From JAUXFK01 sp034189035 (lineage in GTDB: Bacteria; Desulfobacterota; UBA8473), in contig JAXHVA010000013.1 of NCBI GenBank assembly GCA_034189035.1, forward strand, positions 1 to 62,992: a DNA stretch of 62,992 nt, given 5' to 3'. Both the position numbers and the translations under genes were made by a program. The notes beneath the pieces were generated by a model. That model saw nothing but the letters and a program-made list of their open reading frames with translations. It did not search any database and had not been told where the DNA came from. Positions 54,365-62,992 of this stretch are shown here, piece by piece; position 1 is the first letter of the stretch; the number at the start of each line of letters is the position of its first letter.

Positions 54365-55272
54365 ACAGACTCGGCATTTTAATGATACTTCTCTCGTTTT
54401 TTTTCTCTTTGCAAGTCGTTTTTGCTCAAACAAAAGAGAATGAGTTTCAAATGAAAGCCGAATTTTTCGAAAAACAGGCCAAACCCGGTGAAGTAGTAAC
54501 CTTGAAACTGAGTTATGTCCTGCCTGAAGGGGCCAGAATTGTGGACAATCCAGTTGTGAAGGGTCTGGAAGAACTCACTGTGATTTCAAGGAGATTCGAA
54601 TTCAACGAGGCGATTTTCGAGATCATGGTCGATACCCTTGGGAGCTTTGAAGCACCACGTTTAAGCCTGCCATTTTTGGATGCAAGCAGTAATGAGGGGG
54701 TAATGATCAGCGATCCTATAGCGCTCAATGTTGAGGGATCTCTTCAGGACAAAGCAGATAAAACCGATATCCAGCCTATAAGGGGGATTATTTCAGTAAA
54801 AAGGGCATTATGGCAGAGATTGGAATTGTATGTACTTGTTGCTTTGATCGTATTGATCTGTTTTTTGGTATGGAAGATGATTCAGAAACGAAAAGACAGG
54901 ATAGAAGAGAGTATTTATGCCGAACCTCCGGACAGTATAGCGATCAAGGCCCTTGAGAAATTAAACCGCTCAAAGATATTTGAAAAGGGTGAGGTAAAAC
55001 TTTACTATTTTTCTCTCTCTGAGATATTGAGAAAATATATAGAGGCAGTACGTTCCTTCCCTGCATATGAATTAACCACAGAGGAGATCGCAGCCTTTTT
55101 TGAGGGTGATGAGGACAGAAAGATTCTTAAGCTTCTTAAAGATGCGGATCTGGTCAAGTTTGCAGATGTTGTTCCAGATTTAAAAGAGAAGGAAAAACAC
55201 TGGCTGCAGGCGAGGGAATATATAGAAAATACCCGAAGGGCAGATAATATTCATACTTCAGTAACAGTGTAG
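54361..55272 (+). CDS. Membrane protein of Bat operon (DUF4381/BatD-short type)
   Basis: A protein of 303 residues. Signal peptide (1-22, ending VFAQ), a periplasmic beta domain resembling BatD's (GEVVTLKLSYVLPEGARIVDNP), one transmembrane helix (about 158-176) and a cytoplasmic helical tail with a KLYYFSLSEILRKYIEA pattern also seen at the end of the BatD protein (58282). Start TTG overlapping the DUF58 stop. The role is inferred from the operon. Confidence 0.7.
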   Translation: MNRLGILMILLSFFFSLQVVFAQTKENEFQMKAEFFEKQAKPGEVVTLKLSYVLPEGARIVDNPVVKGLEELTVISRRFEFNEAIFEIMVDTLGSFEAPRLSLPFLDASSNEGVMISDPIALNVEGSLQDKADKTDIQPIRGIISVKRALWQRLELYVLVALIVLICFLVWKMIQKRKDRIEESIYAEPPDSIAIKALEKLNRSKIFEKGEVKLYYFSLSEILRKYIEAVRSFPAYELTTEEIAAFFEGDEDRKILKLLKDADLVKFADVVPDLKEKEKHWLQAREYIENTRRADNIHTSVTV

Positions 55273-55297
55273 CTTTATGAAATAAAAAGATTAAGCA

Positions 55298-55411
55298 TGC
55301 AAGAAGCGGCAATCAAATTTAATGCGTGTAAAACTCGCATCTTTTCTCTTTCTTAACTCACTTAGAAGCTCAGACAACTACACGCATTAAATTTGATTGC
55401 CGCTTCTTGCA
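55298..55411. repeat. Perfect 33-bp inverted repeat with 48-nt spacer (MITE-like)
   Basis: Left arm 55298-55330 (starting TGCAAGAAGCGGCAATC) is the exact reverse complement of 55379-55411. The 48-base spacer is pyrimidine-rich. The 114-bp unit separates the first three genes from the VWA genes of the Bat operon and is not followed by a T-run. It could be a miniature transposable element, a palindromic repeat family member or a long RNA hairpin processed by RNase III. No target duplication is obvious. Confidence 0.75.
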
Positions 55412-55463
55412 ACTCTTTTCAAAAAGCTAAACTACTAAAATCACAGAAGGAAGAGAAGGCCTC

Positions 55464-56456
55464 GTGTTTCGTTTTGCATATCCATATATAGCTTTTGCTT
55501 TTATACCTTTGATCTTGTTGATTGTCATTCATTTGAGATACCAGAAGTCGGCCATGACCTTTTCAGGTACGGGTTGGCTCAAGGAGGGTATCGGGACAAG
55601 AGGTGAACTGACAGATAAAATCCCCTTGATTCTAAGATCACTCTGTATTGCGCTTTTGATACTTGGCGTATGCCGTCCTCAACTTTACAGTGTTTTAAGA
55701 GAAGTCAAATCCTCTGGAGTTGACATTATCCTGTGCCTCGATACTTCAGGTTCTATGCAGGCCATTGATTTTAAGGTGGATGACAAGCCGGTTGATCGTT
55801 TGACAGCAGTCAAGAAGGTCGTAACAGATTTCATTAAAAAGAGAGAGTATGATCGAATAGGACTGGTTGTGTTCGGAAAGTATGCCTTCACACAATCGCC
55901 CCTGACAATGGATAAGGGGTTATTGCTGGGCTTGATAAACAGATTGGAGATTGGAATGGCTGGAGACAGTACAGCTATTGGTTCTGCACTTGCAGTAGCG
56001 GGGAAAAGAATAAAAGACATCCCTGCCCAGACAAAGATTGTCATCCTTCTTACTGATGGTCGTAACAATTTTGGTGACATAGGCCCACTCGAGGCTGCTG
56101 AGGCCTTAAATACCCTTGGTATTAAGATCTATACCATTGGTGTTGGCAGCCATGGCCCGGTTCCTTTCACAGTGAGAGGGTTGTTCGGTGAACGAACTGT
56201 CTATCAAAGAGTGGACCTGGAAGAAAGTATTTTAAGGCAGGTGGCTGAAATCGGTAAAGGGAAATATTTTCTGGCATCTAACAGTCAAAGGTTGGCCGAG
56301 ATTTATGATGTGATCGATCAGGCCGAAAAAACGGATATACTGGTGAAGGAGTTCTTTAACTTTGAAGAGCTCTATCCCTATTTTCTTATTCCAGCGCTTA
56401 TTTTTCTTGTACTGGAGATTCTCTCTAAGAGTTTTTTGATAAGGAGTATACCATGA
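55464..56456 (+). CDS. batA: VWA-domain membrane protein BatA
   Basis: A protein of 330 residues. Two N-terminal helices (about 5-22 and 58-75), a VWA domain with the metal-ion site DTSGSMQAID and LLTDGRNN, and a C-terminal helix. Typical of BatA in Bat operons; thought to form a MoxR-dependent complex in the inner membrane. GTG start after AGGAAGAGAAGG. Overlaps the next gene by 4 bases. Confidence 0.88.
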   Translation: MFRFAYPYIAFAFIPLILLIVIHLRYQKSAMTFSGTGWLKEGIGTRGELTDKIPLILRSLCIALLILGVCRPQLYSVLREVKSSGVDIILCLDTSGSMQAIDFKVDDKPVDRLTAVKKVVTDFIKKREYDRIGLVVFGKYAFTQSPLTMDKGLLLGLINRLEIGMAGDSTAIGSALAVAGKRIKDIPAQTKIVILLTDGRNNFGDIGPLEAAEALNTLGIKIYTIGVGSHGPVPFTVRGLFGERTVYQRVDLEESILRQVAEIGKGKYFLASNSQRLAEIYDVIDQAEKTDILVKEFFNFEELYPYFLIPALIFLVLEILSKSFLIRSIP

Positions 56457-58288
56457 TCTTTGCCAGATTATGGGTCTTGAACCTTTTATGGGTTCTCCCT
56501 TTTATCGTCTTTGTATTTATCATAGCATCCAGGAAGCGAGATCAAGGATTAGAAAGATTCGCAGATAGAGACCTGTTGGAAAGGCTTTGCATCTTACAGA
56601 CGAGGCCGGCAAGGGTTGTTTGGGCCTCTTTTTTGATAGCATCAATGGCCCTGATGATTTTCGGCCTTGCAGGCCCAAGGTGGGGAGAGCGGTTTCAAGA
56701 GGTGACCCAAAGAGGGGTTGATATAATGGTGTGTATGGATGTGTCTTCGAGTATGTTGGTGGAAGACATCAAGCCGAACCGCCTCGAAAGTGCCAAGCGG
56801 GAGGTAATTGACCTGATAAATATAATCGAAGGGGATCGTCTGGGACTTGTAGCTTTTGCAGGGAGTGCATTCTTACAATGCCCTCTGACACTAGATTACA
56901 ACGCCCTTTTGATGTTTTTAGATCAGGTTTCGCCTGATCTTATCCCTGTGTACGGTACGGATTTAGGAAAAGCCATCGATAGAGCATCCGATTCATTTGA
57001 CGAAAAAGGCCTTTCAGATAAGGTAATCCTCTTAATCACCGATGGGGAAGATAATGAAGGGAAAGGATTTATTGCAGCGAAGAGGGCAGGAGAACTTGGA
57101 ATTCGTATATTTGTCTTTGGCTTGGGTGATCCTTCCGGAGGTCCTGTACCCCAGATGGAAGAGGAGGGTTTTGAAAAAGACGATCAGGGAAGACTCGTCC
57201 TTTCAAAATTGGATGAAAAGACCTTAAAGGATATTGCAGATGTCTCCGGAGGTGTTTACGTGAGATCCATACAAGGTGATCTCGATTTGGACAGAATCTA
57301 CTTTGACGGGATTCGAAAAAGGACTGAAGCAGGCGTACTCAAGAGCGGTAAGATCAGGGTATTTGAGGAGCGTTTTTATCTCTTCTTATTTGCGGCAATG
57401 GTTTTACTTTTATTAGAAGGGTTTTTAAGTGAAAGATTATTCAGGGCAGGGGGTCGTAGCTTTATCGTATTTCTCATGCTCTGGGGGCAAACAGCGTTGA
57501 TCTTTGCACAGACAGATGGGGAAGAGCTGTACAATCAGGGCAAATTCAAAGAAGCATTGGAGGTCTTTAGAAAAGAGGATATGGATCATCCAAAGGATGT
57601 GCGGTTTCGTTATAACAGGGGGTGTGCAGCCTTTCAAAATGGAGATATTGATGGCAGTGAGGCTGCATTTACTAGCGTGTTAAGACGTACGGATGATGAC
57701 AATATCCGTTTTCGTGCCCTGTACAACCGAGGTGCAGCTTCGTTTAAAAAAGGAGAGTTTGCCAAAGCAGCAGTCGATTTTAAAGAGGCTTTGAAGATAA
57801 AACGAGACGATGAAGATACCCGGTTCAATTATGAGCTTTCACTTTTTCGTAAAAAACAGGCAGAAGAAGAGGAAAAAAAGAGAAAAGAAGAAAAAAACGG
57901 GCAAAAAAAGCCTGATTATGAAAATGATAATGGAAAAAAAGACGAGAAAAGATCGAAAGAATCCCAAAAACCTACTGATGGTGGGAACAGCTCACGAAAA
58001 AAGCAGACAGACGGAGAATCCCAGGAAAAAGAGGGACAAGGAAGAGAAGAGGATAGAGAGGAGCGAGCCAAAACAGACCAAGAGGTGCCATCAGGTGAGC
58101 TTGAGGGCAAAGAAATGAATGATACCGGAGGAGAAGAAAAGAAACAGGCCCCCCCTCAAACCGATACCCAGATGGCGAGGAATAGAGCTGAAGCCTTATT
58201 GGAGAATATAAAGGATGACCCTTCAATAGTACTTAAAGGCCAAAAAGGGCAGAGAAAACTCACAGGCGGGTCAGGAAAGAGATGGTAA
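56453..58288 (+). CDS. BatB/BatC fusion: VWA domain plus TPR
   Basis: A protein of 611 residues. N-terminal helices and a VWA domain (MDVSSSMLVEDI, LLITDGEDNEG; about 85-290), a further helix (about 312-330), then another hydrophobic signal-like segment and TPR repeats (LYNQGKFKEALEVFRKED, YNRGAASFKKGEFAKAAVDF; about 355-465). The C-terminal 140 residues are a Lys/Glu/Gln-rich low-complexity tail. In Bacteroidetes BatB and BatC are often separate; here they form one chain. Overlaps BatD by 7 bases. Confidence 0.85.
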   Translation: MIFARLWVLNLLWVLPFIVFVFIIASRKRDQGLERFADRDLLERLCILQTRPARVVWASFLIASMALMIFGLAGPRWGERFQEVTQRGVDIMVCMDVSSSMLVEDIKPNRLESAKREVIDLINIIEGDRLGLVAFAGSAFLQCPLTLDYNALLMFLDQVSPDLIPVYGTDLGKAIDRASDSFDEKGLSDKVILLITDGEDNEGKGFIAAKRAGELGIRIFVFGLGDPSGGPVPQMEEEGFEKDDQGRLVLSKLDEKTLKDIADVSGGVYVRSIQGDLDLDRIYFDGIRKRTEAGVLKSGKIRVFEERFYLFLFAAMVLLLLEGFLSERLFRAGGRSFIVFLMLWGQTALIFAQTDGEELYNQGKFKEALEVFRKEDMDHPKDVRFRYNRGCAAFQNGDIDGSEAAFTSVLRRTDDDNIRFRALYNRGAASFKKGEFAKAAVDFKEALKIKRDDEDTRFNYELSLFRKKQAEEEEKKRKEEKNGQKKPDYENDNGKKDEKRSKESQKPTDGGNSSRKKQTDGESQEKEGQGREEDREERAKTDQEVPSGELEGKEMNDTGGEEKKQAPPQTDTQMARNRAEALLENIKDDPSIVLKGQKGQRKLTGGSGKRW

Positions 58289-60054
58289 GGGGTATATACA
58301 AAAGCTGTTTTTGGATGATTGTCTTGTGCGTATCTTTATTTTGCAGTGGTGATCCTGCCGGTGCTCAGAAAGCAGTTTCTCTGGAGGTATACCCCAAAGA
58401 GGCGAGTCTGTCAGATACCATCAAAATGGTGATAAAGATACAGGGAAAGAACAATGTCCCCCAACCCGTGATTTACGGGCTTGAGCCTTTTGATGTAACA
58501 GAAGGAGGGACCTCCAGCCGCTTTCAGGTAATAAATGGGCAGATCACTAAAGAGGTGGATTACATTTACTATATCACGCCCAGAAAGAAGGGAAGCTTTA
58601 GCATCGGACCTGCTGAGGTTGAGATAGGTGGTAAGAGATACAAGAGTCAGACTGTGTACCTTGAGATTCGAGAGTCCCCGTCTGAGTCCGGCGAGAAGAA
58701 AGATTCCCTCTTTTTAAGTGCTCATTTATCGGATGACAGAGGATATATCGGCCAGGAGTTTATCTATAAACTAAAGTTTTACAGAACCAAGGATGTGAGT
58801 GATATCAGTCTAATCCTTCCGGATGTACAGGGTCTTGAATTTAAGAAGTTGGGAGATCATAAAGAGTACGCTTCTTTGTTGCAGGGGGTGAGATGTTCTG
58901 TAATTGAACTGAGATATGCTGTAATCGCAGATAAACCGGGCACGTATACGATCCCCCCGGCATACTTAAAGATGAAGGTTATAGATGAGCATACTCGTTC
59001 AAGGAGAGAAAGCCTCTTTGACTCCCCATTTTTTAATATGGCAAGGGCAAGACCCGTATCTATAGGCTCTCATCCTGTTGAGCTGGAAATAGATCCCCTC
59101 CCGCAGAAGGGAATGCCCGGAGATTTTTCCGGGCTGGTTGGCAACTTTTCATTGGGCGTCTCTCTTATGCCGACTCAAATAAAGAAAGGGGGGGCTTCTA
59201 CACTTACAGCAGTCGTTTCAGGCAAGGGAAACGCTCGTTTGATACAGGATTTACAGATTCCGGAGATCAAAGATATAAAGTTATACGAAGATCAGCCCAC
59301 ACTCGAGATTGAGACAACAATTGAAGGCATGTCAGGTAAGAAGACCATGAAATGGGCGATTGTTCCTCAAAAAGCAGGAAAGTATAAAATCCCACCTTTA
59401 ACATTGAACTATTTTGATCCTGACTTGGAGCAATATATGAAGAGCACAACAACGGCCCTTACACTTGAGGTGCTGCCTGGGGGGAAACAAGAAGATACAC
59501 AGGGAACCGAACAGAAGATAGATATCGAAAAGTCTGTAAAGAACGAGGTAAATATTCAAGGGCTTGATATACTCTCTATTCATGAAGGTCTCGACGGTTT
59601 GAGGCCCAATAGGTTCCAGCAACTTGACATCTGGTCTGTGGGTTTTTTTTTACTGCTTCCCCCACTTGTTTTTCTTCTGGTTTTCGGGGTCAAAATTTAC
59701 ATTTCAAAGAATCGACACCAGGGAGATTCAATAGTCGCCAAAAAGGCAGGTGCAAGGTTTTTTAAGCGTATGAAGGCGTTATCTTCGGATGCTCCTGCTT
59801 TAGAGATGGTGAAGATCACCAATCTGTACATCAATGAACGTTTCAGATTAAAGAGTAAGAGCCTGAGCTCTGAAGAGGTGTACGGCATACTTATAGAAAA
59901 TGGTGTCAATAAACAATTGGCAACTGAGGTGCGCGATATAATTATGAATATAGAATCCGTAATATACGCTGGAGATGAGGGAAAACGCTCCACAGCAGAG
60001 CTGAAAGGAGACCTTATCTTAGCGATGAAGAAGATAGACAGGGTACTGCCATGA
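58282..60054 (+). CDS. batD: BatD (oxygen tolerance) protein
   Basis: A protein of 590 residues. Signal peptide (1-28), three or four periplasmic beta domains (for example QPVIYGLEPFDVTEGGTSS; KKGGASTLTAVVSGKGNARL), a transmembrane helix (about 458-478) and a cytoplasmic helical tail. The domain layout and the YYITPRKKGSFSIGPAEV segment match BatD. GTG-type/ATG start overlapping the previous stop. Overlaps the next gene by 4 bases. Confidence 0.87.
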   Translation: MVRGIYKSCFWMIVLCVSLFCSGDPAGAQKAVSLEVYPKEASLSDTIKMVIKIQGKNNVPQPVIYGLEPFDVTEGGTSSRFQVINGQITKEVDYIYYITPRKKGSFSIGPAEVEIGGKRYKSQTVYLEIRESPSESGEKKDSLFLSAHLSDDRGYIGQEFIYKLKFYRTKDVSDISLILPDVQGLEFKKLGDHKEYASLLQGVRCSVIELRYAVIADKPGTYTIPPAYLKMKVIDEHTRSRRESLFDSPFFNMARARPVSIGSHPVELEIDPLPQKGMPGDFSGLVGNFSLGVSLMPTQIKKGGASTLTAVVSGKGNARLIQDLQIPEIKDIKLYEDQPTLEIETTIEGMSGKKTMKWAIVPQKAGKYKIPPLTLNYFDPDLEQYMKSTTTALTLEVLPGGKQEDTQGTEQKIDIEKSVKNEVNIQGLDILSIHEGLDGLRPNRFQQLDIWSVGFFLLLPPLVFLLVFGVKIYISKNRHQGDSIVAKKAGARFFKRMKALSSDAPALEMVKITNLYINERFRLKSKSLSSEEVYGILIENGVNKQLATEVRDIIMNIESVIYAGDEGKRSTAELKGDLILAMKKIDRVLP

Positions 60055-60833
60055 GCTCTATCAAAAGAGGAACTTTTTTTATAGCCTGTGTTCTTTGTGT
60101 CTTCATGGTCATATCCGCATTCATTGTGTACGGCTCATCAGGGACTGAAGGATACGATCTTTTCTTCCAGGCCAATCAGGACTATAAAGAGGGTGCATAT
60201 GAGAAGGCTGCAACAGCTTATGAGGAACTGATACAGGATAGGGTTGTGGGAGGGGCTGTATATTACAATTTGGGGAATTGTTATTTCCGGATGAATCGTC
60301 TGGGTAAGGCCATACTCAACTATGAACGCTCCAGATATCTCATGCCCAGGGATCCGGATCTCGATTTTAATCTTCGCCATTCAAAAGAGATGACAAAGGA
60401 CAAGATCGAAGAGTCCTCGTCCTTTCCTCTCTTTCAATGGATAGATTATTTCAGCTTGGCAGAGGTTTTCTGGGTGTTTGTCATCCTCAATATTCTCTTT
60501 TGGGCTGTTTTGCTTATGAGATTATGGATAAACTCAGAATGGGGCTTTTATATGGTGATCTGCCTCGGAATTGTATGGGTCATTATTGGGGTATCAAGTA
60601 CAATGAAATGGTATCGTGAGACACATGACAAAAGAGCGGTGATTATCACCCCGCAGATGGATGTACATTCAGGGCCGGATGAAAGGGAAACAGTCCTGTT
60701 TAAGCTTCATGAAGGGGCCATGGTTATGCATGAACGAGAGGAGGAGGACTGGGCGCTTATCTTTCTCAGTTCAGAGAAAAGAGGGTGGGCAAAAGCTGGA
60801 TCTGTGGAAAGGATTATTATCTGTGGAGAGTGA
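60051..60833 (+). CDS. BatE-like TPR protein with SH3-type domain
   Basis: A protein of 260 residues. Signal or anchor (about 8-25), TPR repeats (ANQDYKEGAYEKAATAYEEL, YYNLGNCYFRMNRLGKAI; about 36-115), two transmembrane helices (about 130-185) and a C-terminal bacterial SH3-like domain (MDVHSGPDERETVLFKLHEG). This is the BatE layout. Last gene of the operon. Confidence 0.82.
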   Translation: MSSIKRGTFFIACVLCVFMVISAFIVYGSSGTEGYDLFFQANQDYKEGAYEKAATAYEELIQDRVVGGAVYYNLGNCYFRMNRLGKAILNYERSRYLMPRDPDLDFNLRHSKEMTKDKIEESSSFPLFQWIDYFSLAEVFWVFVILNILFWAVLLMRLWINSEWGFYMVICLGIVWVIIGVSSTMKWYRETHDKRAVIITPQMDVHSGPDERETVLFKLHEGAMVMHEREEEDWALIFLSSEKRGWAKAGSVERIIICGE

Positions 60834-60887
60834 AGACGCTACCTCGTTGTTTTCTTTCATTATATTTTCTTATCCAATTAAAAAACC

Positions 60888-60916
60888 TTGCAATCCATTC
60901 TAGTCGTGCTTACAAT
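60888..60916 (+). promoter_or_regulatory. Sigma-70-type promoter of the toxin-antitoxin locus
   Basis: TTGCAA (60888-60893) and TACAAT (60911-60916) are 17 bases apart. Transcription would begin near 60923, followed by GGAGGT (60938-60943) and the antitoxin ATG at 60948. Confidence 0.55.
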
Positions 60917-60947
60917 ATATTATAATTAAATACAGTGGAGGTAATTT

Positions 60948-61167
60948 ATGAGTACAGCAATCTCAGTAAGAGTCTCTGATGAGCTCGCTTTAAAACTAAC
61001 TGAAATCGCAAAAGAGATAGAACAGCCTTAAATCGTTTCATGTACAAAAGGCTTTGGAATTCTATTTAACCGAAATTGCAGATTTGCAGGTTGCTTATGA
61101 TCGGTTGCATAATACCATCGATCCGGTTGTTTCTATTGAGGACATAAGGCAGGAACTTGAGCTATAA
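60948..61167 (+). pseudogene. Frameshifted RHH-type antitoxin
   Basis: ATG 60948 opens STAISVRVSDELALKLTE, typical of a ribbon-helix-helix CopG/RelB-like antitoxin, but it stops at 61031 after EIEQP. A shift by one base at the stop restores KSFHVQKALEFYLTEIADLQ and continues to a stop at 61167, giving a normal-size antitoxin of about 72 residues. One extra T near 61028-61029 explains it. It could be a true mutation or a sequencing error. The second half overlaps the toxin start by 11 bases. Confidence 0.65.
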
Positions 61168-61408
61168 AATCGTATTCAAGAGATCAGTTGCATGGGATAT
61201 AAAGAAAATAGACAAGGATCTGGCCGATAGAATCCTGAAAAAAATTGAAGATGAGTTGCCAGAAAAAGCTGAAAGTTTCCCAGTATTAACAGTTAAATTC
61301 TCAGGTTTGAGAAAATTCCAGGCTGGGGATTATAGGGTAGTTTATTTTATTATTGAAGATACAGCTCTAATTTTAAGAATAAGGCATCGGCTGGATGCAT
61401 ACAGGTAA
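61157..61408 (+). CDS. RelE/ParE-family toxin
   Basis: An 83-residue protein with a TTG start (SYKIVFKRSVAWDIKKIDKD) and the family's C-terminal strand pattern DYRVVYFIIEDTALILRIRHR. RelE members cut mRNA at the ribosome, ParE members poison gyrase; the basic C-terminal Arg-His-Arg favours RelE. The reading frame is complete, while its antitoxin upstream is frameshifted, so either the toxin is weak or the shift is not real. Confidence 0.8.
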   Translation: MSYKIVFKRSVAWDIKKIDKDLADRILKKIEDELPEKAESFPVLTVKFSGLRKFQAGDYRVVYFIIEDTALILRIRHRLDAYR

Positions 61409-61729
61409 AAAGAGATAAAAGATGGATAAAAGAAAATGACTATTGCGTTAACTCCGAATAAAAGAAATTTTGTGTAAATTATTAAACGGATAGCATTATA
61501 ATGAATTAATTGCACACTTTGTTCTCTTATTTTTTAGCATAAAGACGTTACACATAATGTTTTCGTAGCGAACTCAATAACCATTTAAAAGAATTAAAAA
61601 GGTAATAAAGAGGAAAGGATTTTAGCCTATTATTTCAGATTCCAGGCTATTTTAGGGTGAGGTCGAAAGAATCATCAAGAGCCTGTAAGAGAGATAAAGT
61701 TGACTAAATAGACAAGAAGAGAGAGATAT
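61409..61729. other. 321-base intergenic region
   Basis: AT-rich, with a TATAAT at about 61495 but no well-spaced -35. No ORF with a ribosome site, repeat or RNA motif was found. It presumably carries the promoter of the hydrolase gene at 61730. Confidence 0.35.
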
Positions 61730-62572
61730 ATGGAAATTTTTTCCGGTATACACTGGCTGCCCATAAGAACCCGGACATTACCTCCACATCGCGCGACCAA
61801 TACTTATCTGTTGCTCAGCGATTGCACTATTTTGGCCATAGATGCCATCCAATCCGAAGAGCCTGAGTTAAAAAGATATTTTTCAGAATTAGGTCTAGAT
61901 TCAATCTCTATGGCCGCAATAACCCATCCCCATCAGGATCATTACAGGGGCCTGGATACCCTGCTGGATCAATTCGGTGGAGAGATTATCACTCATTCCC
62001 TGGCACGAAATCGATTAGAAGAGGTCTTTACAGATAGAACCTTTGGACAAGAGATCAACGGTGGGGAGGTTCTTCAAATCGGCAAATTTCAAGTCAGTAT
62101 TTTACATACCCCTGGACACTCTCCTCACCATATCTGTCTCTATTTGGAGGAGGAGAAAGTGCTTTTTTCAGGGGATACAATACTCGGTTGGGGCACCTCC
62201 ATCATAGCTCCGCCTGAGGGTGATATGATCGCTTACATGAAGACCTTACTCGATCTGTTTGAGATCGAAGTTGATGTCATATGTCCGGGACATGGGCCGC
62301 TTATCAAAGAAAGGGCCGCAGAGAAGATTCAATGGTATTACGCTCATCGGCTTATGCGGGAAAGAAAGGTACTTGATGCTCTGAAGGCAGGCCCCTTGAC
62401 GCCTAGTGAGATTGCCGAAAAGATTTATAATGAAGAGGATTTCAAGATGCATGGTCGTGACCTTCTTCCCAGGGCGGTCTATTCGGTTATGGCCCATATT
62501 CAAAAACTCGAAAAAGAAGGCCTTGTCACGATATTGGATGGAAGTGATTCGAGTAAATACTTCCTTACTTGA
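61730..62572 (+). CDS. Metallo-beta-lactamase-fold hydrolase (LACTB2-like)
   Basis: A protein of 280 residues. The zinc-binding HxHxDH is present as THPHQDHYRGL, with further ligands in HTPGHSPHH, LFSGDTILGWGT and ICPGHGP. A C-terminal helical, winged-helix-like part (about 205-280) matches the LACTB2/RNase-like subgroup. Members hydrolyse RNA or small esters; the actual substrate here is not evident. ATG start after AGAGAGAG. Confidence 0.8.
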   Translation: MEIFSGIHWLPIRTRTLPPHRATNTYLLLSDCTILAIDAIQSEEPELKRYFSELGLDSISMAAITHPHQDHYRGLDTLLDQFGGEIITHSLARNRLEEVFTDRTFGQEINGGEVLQIGKFQVSILHTPGHSPHHICLYLEEEKVLFSGDTILGWGTSIIAPPEGDMIAYMKTLLDLFEIEVDVICPGHGPLIKERAAEKIQWYYAHRLMRERKVLDALKAGPLTPSEIAEKIYNEEDFKMHGRDLLPRAVYSVMAHIQKLEKEGLVTILDGSDSSKYFLT

Positions 62573-62941
62573 ATGAATCTCAGATTTTGCAAGTTTGAAG
62601 TAACCGATAAGAGGAGCAAGAAGAGAGAAGGGATTGCCCGTAGACTGCTTCACCATAGCCAAATTATCCATATCAATGGCCCAATATAGGAATAAGGATA
62701 AGATGAAAAGGGTTGTAAAAGAAGAGAAAACATGCCATTAAGAATTATAAAGCGGGTCAATTTTAAGAGAGAATCAACAGCTTTAAAACCTGGGAAACGA
62801 AGATGCCCTGTTACCATAAAGGCGTGAATTAATATCTTTTTTTAAGGAGATATACAGAACACCAGAATCACTTGTTGAACAGACCCGCTAGCGCGGGGGA
62901 AGGTAATAGAAAGGCCGCGACAACAGCGAGATAAGGTCTAA
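62573..62941. other. Region after the hydrolase, no clear gene
   Basis: A 38-codon frame opens at ATG 62573 directly after the stop, without its own ribosome site, and is probably spurious. A GC-rich hairpin CCCGC/GCGGG with a TAGC loop (62884-62897) stands out from the AT-rich surroundings and may belong to the end of the element that starts just downstream. Confidence 0.35.
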
Positions 62942-62992
62942 ATGGAAGCGACAATACAGAAGATATTCGACACAGGATACGACGCTTATCAA
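62942..62992 (+). CDS. First 17 codons of a probable transposase (cut by window end)
   Basis: ATG 62942 opens MEATIQKIFDTGYDAYQ and runs off the window. This resembles the N-terminus of IS91-type transposases with a zinc-binding N-terminal domain, from memory. A GC-rich hairpin lies 45 bases upstream, as at IS91-type ends. Only 17 residues are visible, so the call is tentative. Confidence 0.4.
   Translation, partial: MEATIQKIFDTGYDAYQ

Noticed and set aside
1..62992. CRISPR arrays, tRNA or rRNA genes
   Set aside because: I saw no regularly spaced direct repeats, no tRNA T-arm pattern with a matching acceptor stem, and no rRNA-like stretch; a covariance-model scan would be needed to be certain.

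Overview
The window is AT-rich chromosomal DNA from a Gram-negative bacterium. Outer-membrane beta-barrels, a PilQ secretin, an OmpA peptidoglycan-binding domain and a lipoprotein show the envelope type. The gene order ilvB-ilvN-ilvC-psd-pssA-leuA-leuC-leuD-leuB-asd, the sigma-54-type promoters and the GEMM-I-type riboswitches fit Desulfobacterota (former Deltaproteobacteria) or a neighbouring phylum. That placement is an inference from gene content, not a phylogeny.

Left part (1-11178). A decayed IS3-family element fills about 1-690. It is followed by six tandem paralogous exported proteins (1161-5812). Each has a Sec-type signal peptide, then a short motif resembling LSDxEMEAVSG[QR]xGI at about residues 30-43. 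Two GEMM-I-type cyclic-dinucleotide riboswitch candidates precede the second and the last paralog. A membrane-anchored C39-type peptidase (5917-6708) follows, then three outer-membrane-type proteins. The motif resembles the double-glycine leader that C39 peptidases cut in bacteriocins, but here it sits behind a Sec signal. I consider this the most novel system in the window: a riboswitch-controlled surface-protein locus with a dedicated periplasmic C39 peptidase.

Motility and envelope part (11258-31000). A leftward operon encodes a HEAT-repeat protein, CheR, CheY and CheA. Rightward genes encode a membrane-embedded spermidine-synthase-like protein, LarE, FtsB, PilM-N-O-P-Q, AroC and an M23 peptidase. 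A leftward Sua5/TsaC-type gene and an Ig-like lipoprotein follow. The chemosensory operon and pilM each have a good -24/-12 (sigma-54) promoter, so pili and their likely signalling system may be co-regulated.

Biosynthetic part (31031-44908). A DUF465-type small protein starts a branched-chain amino acid, phosphatidylethanolamine and aspartate-semialdehyde gene run, behind a sigma-70 promoter with an 18-bp palindrome. A polyamine operon follows (SpeD, a deoxyhypusine-synthase-like enzyme, an agmatinase-family enzyme). It runs without a break into an RND exporter, a radical SAM protein, a flippase-like membrane protein and a GT4 glycosyltransferase, which together look like a lipid or glycolipid modification and export set.

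Right part (50791-62992). Leftward hisB-hisA are followed by a complete MoxR/Bat-type operon (MoxR ATPase, DUF58, two VWA proteins, BatD, TPR proteins). A perfect 33-bp inverted repeat interrupts that operon. Then come a RelE-type toxin with a frameshifted antitoxin, a metallo-beta-lactamase-fold hydrolase, and the first codons of a probable transposase at the window edge. I saw no tRNA, rRNA or CRISPR array.
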